In this document: positions 4,710-9,001 of the stretch, piece by piece
How the letters are laid out: every line of letters begins with the position of its first letter
Position numbering within the stretch: the stretch's first letter is position 1
NCBI GenBank assembly: GCA_934489945.1
Contig: CAKSSY010000069.1
Span: 1-9,001, forward strand
Direction: 5' to 3'
Length of the DNA: 9,001 bases
Origin: an uncultured Eubacteriales bacterium
GTDB lineage: Bacteria > Bacillota > Clostridia > Oscillospirales > CAG-272
The notes under the pieces: model-generated
The model's input: the letters and a program-made list of their open reading frames with translations, nothing else
Databases searched by the model: none
What the model was told of the DNA's origin: nothing
Translations under genes and position numbers: made by a program

Positions 4710-5855
4710 ATGAATCGACAAGTTGAGGTAAGAGAAGTCCGGACTTTAAAGGAAAAGCGAGAGTTTCTTAACTTTCCGCTGAAACTTTACCGTGGAAATC
4801 CGTATTTTGTTCCACCGTTGTATGGTGATGAGAAAAAAATATTCCGTAAAGATTATGTTTATTACGATACCTGTGAGGCGGTTTACTTTAATGCCTATCG
4901 GGAGGGGGTCATGGTCGGTCGGATTTCGGGAATTCTGCAAAAGGCAAGCAATCGGAAACTCGGAGAGAAGCGGGTCAGATTTACCCGATTTGATTCTGTC
5001 GACGATGAGGAAGTTGCCGGTGCTTTATTCGGTGCGGTCGAAATTTGGGCACTTTCCAAAGGGATGGATACCGTTTGCGGACCTCTTGGTTTTTCGGATC
5101 TGGAGAGAGAAGGACTTTTGGTGGAGGGCTTTGATCAGCTTTCGACTTTTGAAGAACAGTATAATGCCGAATATTACGGAACATTGATTGAGAAACGCGG
5201 ATATGTCAAGGAAGTGGATTGGACGGAATGTAAGGTGAAGGCACCCGTCGATTATGATGGTTCTCTTGATCAGATGACGGATTTTATTCTTAAACGCTAT
5301 AACCTTCATTTTGGTGAGGCGAAGAATGTAAACGATTTTCTGAAAAAGTATGCAGATAAGATATTTGACCTTTTGGATCGTTCCTACGAGGGAATTTACG
5401 GTACGGTTCCGTTTACAGACGGTATGAAGAAAATGCTGATTTCCAACTTTCGTCTTATGATAAGCCTTAAAAATGTGGCGGTAATCCTTGATGAGAATGA
5501 GAATGTTGTTCTTTTGGGGGTTTCTTTTCCGTCGATTGCGAAGGCAATTCAGAAATCAAACGGACATTTGACACCGGCGGCATTTGTCCGTCTTTTGCGT
5601 GCTATCAAGCATCCGAAGGTAATTGATCTTGGTCTTGTCGGAGTGGACCCGGCATATCTGAACCGCGGGATCAGTACGGCGGTGGCTTCCGGACTTGTTC
5701 ATATGCTTCAACAGGAGGGCGTGGAATACGCTGAAACCAATCTGAATTTGGAAAACAATTTTGCAATCCGGAACCTGTGGAAACGGTTTGATGCGACTCA
5801 ACATAAACGTCGCCGGTCGTATGTCAAAAAGCTCGGAAGCGAGGAAACATCATGA
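4710..5855 (+). CDS. GNAT-like acyltransferase of unknown substrate inside the fak-plsX operon
   Basis: The 381-residue protein belongs to a group of two-part GNAT-fold proteins with no defined substrate. Its N-terminal half has the group's NPYFVPPLYGDE (30-41), MVGRISGILQKASN (68-81), FDSVDDEEVAGALF (94-107) and CGPLGFSDLEREGLLVEGFD (123-142). Its C-terminal half has a GNAT-like acyl-CoA or acyl-ACP binding region, DLGLVGVDPAYLNRGISTAV (306-325), then ETNLNLENNFAIRNLW (342-357) and a basic RRRSYVKKL end (367-375). GGAGG at 4700-4704 fixes ATG 4710; an upstream in-frame start would overlap the previous gene. It starts 11 bases after the fakB stop and overlaps plsX by 4 bases, implying translational coupling. 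It may transfer an acyl group from acyl-ACP, acyl-CoA or acyl-phosphate; this rests on context. Confidence 0.75.
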   Translation: MNRQVEVREVRTLKEKREFLNFPLKLYRGNPYFVPPLYGDEKKIFRKDYVYYDTCEAVYFNAYREGVMVGRISGILQKASNRKLGEKRVRFTRFDSVDDEEVAGALFGAVEIWALSKGMDTVCGPLGFSDLEREGLLVEGFDQLSTFEEQYNAEYYGTLIEKRGYVKEVDWTECKVKAPVDYDGSLDQMTDFILKRYNLHFGEAKNVNDFLKKYADKIFDLLDRSYEGIYGTVPFTDGMKKMLISNFRLMISLKNVAVILDENENVVLLGVSFPSIAKAIQKSNGHLTPAAFVRLLRAIKHPKVIDLGLVGVDPAYLNRGISTAVASGLVHMLQQEGVEYAETNLNLENNFAIRNLWKRFDATQHKRRRSYVKKLGSEETS

Positions 5856-6877
5856 TAAAAATTGCGGTAGACTGCTTTGGCGGAGATCACAGCCCTGATG
5901 CACAGATTGAGGGAAGTCTTGCGGCTCTTGAAATGTATGACAATCTTTCTTTGATTCTCACCGGAGATGAAACGATTCTCCGCGCAAAACTTGACGGGAA
6001 GAAATATGATGTTTCCCGTGTTGAAATTCTTCATGCCCCCGAAGTGGTCGGTTGTGACGAAAAACCGACCGATGCCATTCGTCTCAAACGGGAAAGTTCT
6101 ATGATGAAGGCGGTGAAACTCCTCCGTGAGGATGAGGCTGTTTCCGGAATGGTCAGTACAGGATCTACAGGAGCTTTGGTGGCGGCATCGATTCTTCGTA
6201 TTGGAAGACTTCGCGGTGTTAACAGACCGGCTTTTTGTCCGATTCTTCCGACTATGAATGGCGGCGTTGTCGGTATCTGCGACAGTGGTGCCAATGTGGA
6301 TATTACACCGGAACATCTTTGCCAGTTTGCCATAATGGGGAGCTTGTACCTGGAAAATGTATACGGTATCGCAAATCCGCGTGTTGCTCTTCTGAATATT
6401 GGTTCCGAAGCAGAAAAAGGAGATACGTTACGCCAAAAGACATATGGATTGCTGGAAAAAACAGAGGGGATTCATTTTGTCGGAAATATGGAAAGTCGTG
6501 ATTTGCTGACAGGGAAGTACGCTCTTGTAGTTTGTGACGGTTTTTCCGGAAATGTGTTGATTAAGTCAACGGAGGGAGCCTGTCTGGAAATGCTGAAAAA
6601 GTTGAAGGCGGATATCAATTCGAGTCTTATCAACAAGATCGGAGCTTTGTTTCTGTATCGGATGTTTATGAAGGAAAAGGCATTCATGAATTACCAAAAC
6701 TATGGCGGAAGTGTTCTGCTCGGCACTGCTAAGGTGGTAATTAAGGGACATGGAAGCAGCAAGGCGGTTGCGGTCAAAAAATGTATTGAACAGGCATATC
6801 GGATGGAAATGAATTCTTTAAATGAAAAAATAGAACAGATGCTTGACAAGGAAAACGGAGGACAAGAAAATGTTTGA
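5852..6877 (+). CDS. plsX: Phosphate acyltransferase PlsX
   Basis: PlsX interconverts acyl-ACP and acyl-phosphate at the inner face of the membrane. Acyl-phosphate is then used by PlsY to acylate glycerol-3-phosphate. The 341-residue protein (family about 330-345) shows the N-terminal IAVDCFGGDHSPDAQIEGSL, then STGSTGALVAAS, RPAFCPILPT, DSGANVD, LLNIGSEAEKGDTLRQKTYG, FVGNMESRDLL, CDGFSGNVLIKSTEG and GGSVLLGTAKVVIKGHGSSK in family order. The early glycine motif has C where many homologues have AM, a mild variation. Start ATG 5852 overlaps the previous stop as ATGA, with GAGGAAA at 5841-5847. The 3' end overlaps the acyl carrier protein gene by 8 bases. No plsY is present in the window. Confidence 0.96.
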   Translation: MIKIAVDCFGGDHSPDAQIEGSLAALEMYDNLSLILTGDETILRAKLDGKKYDVSRVEILHAPEVVGCDEKPTDAIRLKRESSMMKAVKLLREDEAVSGMVSTGSTGALVAASILRIGRLRGVNRPAFCPILPTMNGGVVGICDSGANVDITPEHLCQFAIMGSLYLENVYGIANPRVALLNIGSEAEKGDTLRQKTYGLLEKTEGIHFVGNMESRDLLTGKYALVVCDGFSGNVLIKSTEGACLEMLKKLKADINSSLINKIGALFLYRMFMKEKAFMNYQNYGGSVLLGTAKVVIKGHGSSKAVAVKKCIEQAYRMEMNSLNEKIEQMLDKENGGQENV

Positions 6878-7103
6878 AACAGTCAGAAAACTTCTCGCCA
6901 AACAGCTTCGGATCGATGAGTCAAAAATTGAGTTGACTTCCAAGATTAAGGATGATCTTGGTGCCGATTCTATATCAGTTTTGCAACTTTTAATGACCAT
7001 TGAGGAGGATTACGGTATTGTCATTCCGGATGAAAAACTTGCCACCTTTGATACGGTCGGCGATGTTGTAGCATATCTGGATACGATTCAGAATACTCAT
7101 TGA
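6870..7103 (+). CDS. acpP: Acyl carrier protein
   Basis: This 77-residue acidic protein carries acyl chains on a 4'-phosphopantetheine arm attached to Ser34 within LGADSISVLQLLMTIEEDYG (30-49). The following IPDEKLATFDTVGDVVAYLD (52-71) is the usual helix III-IV region. The attachment motif is DSIS where most fatty-acid-synthesis carriers have DSLD or DSLE. That is unusual but still compatible with modification. CGGAGG at 6856-6861, inside plsX, fixes ATG 6870. The 8-base overlap with plsX suggests coupled translation and balanced amounts of PlsX and its substrate carrier. A longer frame from 6843 has no better start signal. A hairpin terminator follows. It may be the main carrier or a PlsX-dedicated one. 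Confidence 0.92.
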   Translation: MFETVRKLLAKQLRIDESKIELTSKIKDDLGADSISVLQLLMTIEEDYGIVIPDEKLATFDTVGDVVAYLDTIQNTH

Positions 7104-7119
7104 CAACGACATATTACAT

Positions 7120-7154
7120 AAAAGAGACAGAACATAACAGGCTCTGTCACTTTT
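7120..7154 (+). terminator. Intrinsic terminator after the lipid operon
   Basis: AAAAG-A-GACAGA (7120-7131) pairs with TCTGTC-A-CTTTT (7143-7154), giving 11 base pairs interrupted by one A-A mismatch, with an 11-base loop. The right arm ends in four Ts. It starts 17 bases after the acpP stop and ends 28 bases before deoC, so it separates the lipid and deo units. No clear promoter was found between it and deoC. Confidence 0.7.
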
Positions 7155-7182
7155 GAATAGAATAAGGAAATCGGAATAACCT

Positions 7183-7860
7183 ATGAAAACAGAAGAAATA
7201 TTGGCACATTGTGACCACACGCTTCTTGCACAAACGGCAACGTGGGATGAAATCCGTACAATTTGCGACGATGGCATGAAATATCACACGGCAAGTGTTT
7301 GTATTCCTCCTTGCTATGTAAAGAAGGCAAAGGATTATGTGAAAGATAAATTGGCAATCTGTACTGTGGTGGGATTTCCAAACGGCTATCAAACGACGGC
7401 AGTAAAACGGTTTGAGACCGAGGAGGCATTGCGAGACGGAGCCGATGAGATCGATATGGTTATCAATATCGGGGAACTGAAAGCGGGAAATGATGCGTTT
7501 GTGCTGAAAGAGATTCAGACGCTGAAAAAAGCATGTGGGGATAAGATACTTAAGGTGATTATCGAAACCTGTCTGCTTAGTGAAGAGGAAAAAATCAAAA
7601 TGTGCCGTCTTGTCACAGAGGCGGGAGCGGATTTTATCAAAACCTCTACAGGGTTTTCAAAGGCAGGTGCTACCCGTGAAGATATCAGACTGATGTGTGA
7701 GAATGTGGGAAAAAATGTTCGTGTAAAAGCTGCCGGTGGTATTGCGGGACTGGAGGATGCCGAAGAATTTCTGACACTCGGAGCCAATCGTCTTGGCACA
7801 AGTCGTGTAGTCAAAGCAGTAAAAATGTCTGAGAAAAATGAAAGGAAAGAAGAATTATGA
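7183..7860 (+). CDS. deoC: Deoxyribose-phosphate aldolase DeoC
   Basis: DeoC cleaves 2-deoxyribose-5-phosphate to glyceraldehyde-3-phosphate and acetaldehyde, the last step of deoxynucleoside catabolism, in the cytosol. The 225-residue length is typical. Seen in order are the start DHTLLAQTAT (11-20), SVCIPPCYV (38-46), VVGFPNG (62-68), DEIDMVINIG (88-97) with D91, KVIIETCLL (124-132), FIKTSTGFSKAGAT (151-164) with the Schiff-base Lys153, and VRVKAAGGI (179-187) with the second active-site Lys182. The ribosome binding site is weak or distant: TAAGGA at 7163-7168 is 14 bases from the ATG, with a CGGAA nearer. The start is kept because the N-terminus fits the family. The stop overlaps the deoD start by 4 bases. 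Confidence 0.96.
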   Translation: MKTEEILAHCDHTLLAQTATWDEIRTICDDGMKYHTASVCIPPCYVKKAKDYVKDKLAICTVVGFPNGYQTTAVKRFETEEALRDGADEIDMVINIGELKAGNDAFVLKEIQTLKKACGDKILKVIIETCLLSEEEKIKMCRLVTEAGADFIKTSTGFSKAGATREDIRLMCENVGKNVRVKAAGGIAGLEDAEEFLTLGANRLGTSRVVKAVKMSEKNERKEEL

Positions 7861-8567
7861 TACCGACACCGCACATTGCTGCTGCCAAAGAAGATTTTGC
7901 CAAAACCGTTCTGATGCCGGGAGATCCTCTTCGTTCGCGTTTTATTGCGGAGCATTTTTTGGAAAATGCCAAATTGGTCAATAATGTTCGTGGGGTACAG
8001 GGGTACACGGGATTTTATCGTGGAAAACGTGTTTCCGTGATGGCGTCCGGAATGGGACAGCCTGCCATTGCTATTTATTCTTATGAATTGTTTCATTTTT
8101 ATGATGTTTCAAGTATTATCCGCGTGGGAACCTGCGGATCTTTTATCAAGGAACTTGCCGTTCGTGACATTATTCTTGCCATGGGAGCTTGCACAGACAG
8201 CAATTATGCAACCCAGTACGGGATGCACGGGACTTTTGCACCGATTGCTGACTTTGACCTTCTCCGAAAGGCGGCAGAAATCTGTGAAAAAAAGAAAGCA
8301 CGGTATAAAGTCGGAAATATTTTCTCAACGGATACCTTCTATCACGATACCGCGAATGGCATGGAGTGGACAAAGCTCGGAGTTCTCGGTGTGGAAATGG
8401 AAGCTGCGGCACTGTATTGCAATGCGGCACGCGCCGGAAAAAAAGCACTTTGCATTTGTTCCGTGAGCGACTCCTTTGTTAATCCATCCTCCAATATGAG
8501 TGCCGAAGAGAGAGAAACCGCATTTGTTCAAATGATAGAAGTGGCGTTGGAAACCGCAGAGGAATAA
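7857..8567 (+). CDS. deoD: Purine-nucleoside phosphorylase, DeoD type
   Basis: DeoD phosphorolyses purine (deoxy)nucleosides to the free base and (deoxy)ribose-1-phosphate. The 236-residue length is standard for the hexameric type. Motifs in order are TPHIAAAKEDFAKTVLMPGD (4-23) with H6 and G22, R26 and R45 for phosphate contacts, SGMGQPAIAIYSYEL (64-78), RVGTCGS (89-95), FSTDTFY (156-162), GVEMEAAALY (178-187) with E181, and SVSDSF (202-207) with D205 as the purine-binding acid. The last motif reads SDSF, where the E. coli enzyme has SDHI, a modest variation near the base site. AAAGGA at 7841-7846 lies 10 bases before ATG 7857, and the ATGA overlap couples it to deoC. Two bases separate its stop from deoB. 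Confidence 0.96.
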   Translation: MIPTPHIAAAKEDFAKTVLMPGDPLRSRFIAEHFLENAKLVNNVRGVQGYTGFYRGKRVSVMASGMGQPAIAIYSYELFHFYDVSSIIRVGTCGSFIKELAVRDIILAMGACTDSNYATQYGMHGTFAPIADFDLLRKAAEICEKKKARYKVGNIFSTDTFYHDTANGMEWTKLGVLGVEMEAAALYCNAARAGKKALCICSVSDSFVNPSSNMSAEERETAFVQMIEVALETAEE

Positions 8568-8569
8568 AA

Positions 8570-9001
8570 ATGAAAAATAAAAATCGGATATTTTTGATCG
8601 CTTTGGACAGTTTCGGTATCGGAGAGGCACCGGATGCGGATATCTGGCATGATGAAGGAAGCAATACGCTCGGCGCAATCCGTCGTTTGCCCGCATTTAA
8701 CTGCCCAAATCTTGCAAAGTTAGGGTTATTTGATATCGACGGTGTCGGAGGTGGAACCGGGAAGCATACTGCAGCCTGTGCGCGGATGAGAGAAGCGTCA
8801 ATGGGCAAGGATACTACTATCGGGCATTGGGAAATTGCGGGATTGATTTCTCATGAGCCTCTCCCGACATATCCAAATGGATTTCCCGCAGAGATTATAG
8901 AAGAATTTGAAAAACAGACCGGGCGCAAGGTTCTTTGCAACAAACCGTACTCCGGAACCGAGGTAATCCGACAGTTTGGAGAACAACAGCGAGTTGAAGG
9001 A
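8570..9001 (+). CDS. deoB: Phosphopentomutase DeoB, N-terminal part (cut by window end)
   Basis: DeoB moves phosphate between C1 and C5 of ribose or deoxyribose, linking DeoD to DeoC. The 144 codons present begin MKNKNRIFLIALDSFGIGEA with metal-ligand Asp13. They include GSNTLGAI, PNLAKLGL and the phosphorylation-site motif GKDTTIGHWEIAGL, in which Thr82 aligns with the catalytic Thr85 of the Bacillus cereus enzyme. FPAEIIEEFEKQTGRKV and NKPYSGTEVI follow. The family is about 390 residues, so roughly 60 percent, including the C-terminal metal ligands, lies past base 9001. AGAGGA at 8558-8563 sets ATG 8570. The gene starts 2 bases after the deoD stop, completing a deoC-deoD-deoB operon. Confidence 0.95.
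   Translation, partial: MKNKNRIFLIALDSFGIGEAPDADIWHDEGSNTLGAIRRLPAFNCPNLAKLGLFDIDGVGGGTGKHTAACARMREASMGKDTTIGHWEIAGLISHEPLPTYPNGFPAEIIEEFEKQTGRKVLCNKPYSGTEVIRQFGEQQRVEG

Noticed and set aside
7100..7105. TTGACA at the end of acpP as a -35 box for deoC
   Set aside because: No -10-like hexamer occurs 15-19 bp downstream; that position is occupied by the terminator stem.

Overview
The window looks like chromosomal DNA from an anaerobic, moderate-GC Firmicute, most likely a clostridium-like lineage (Oscillospiraceae, Lachnospiraceae or a relative). The evidence is strong AAGGAG-type ribosome binding sites, tightly packed operons, consensus sigma-A promoters, a flavodiiron-type FprA start, and a FakA/FakB/PlsX route for acyl-phosphate. 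Apart from the first 103 bases, every gene reads on the + strand. No insertion sequence, CRISPR array, tRNA or rRNA was seen.

Layout. (1) Bases 1-103 hold the N-terminus of an FprA-type flavoprotein on the minus strand. (2) Bases 104-515 contain no gene but are dense in signals: back-to-back divergent promoters, a 28-bp direct repeat that carries an extended -10 box and a hairpin, a compact multi-hairpin element, and a second strong hairpin. (3) Bases 516-1397 encode a stand-alone DUF362 protein, closed by a 16-bp-stem terminator. (4) Bases 1452-2121 hold a promoter and an AbiEi-like antitoxin/transcription-regulator homologue (DUF6088 type) with no toxin gene beside it. (5) Bases 2157-7103 are a five-gene lipid operon: fakA, a DegV/FakB fatty-acid-binding protein, an uncharacterised GNAT-like protein, plsX and an acyl carrier protein. 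Its genes are separated by at most 16 bases or overlap, and a hairpin terminator follows. (6) From 7183 to the window end lies a nucleoside-salvage operon deoC-deoD-deoB, with deoB cut by the window edge.

How the genes fit together. FakB holds a fatty acid, FakA phosphorylates it to acyl-phosphate, and PlsX exchanges acyl groups between acyl-phosphate and the acyl carrier protein encoded next to it. The operon therefore covers entry of free fatty acids into phospholipid and acyl-ACP pools. The embedded GNAT-like gene is the unexplained member and the best candidate for a new role. In the deo operon, DeoD phosphorolyses purine nucleosides, DeoB moves the phosphate from C1 to C5 of the pentose, and DeoC cleaves deoxyribose-5-phosphate.

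The least explained DNA is 241-432, where a repeated promoter/hairpin module and a possible small structured RNA sit in front of the DUF362 gene.
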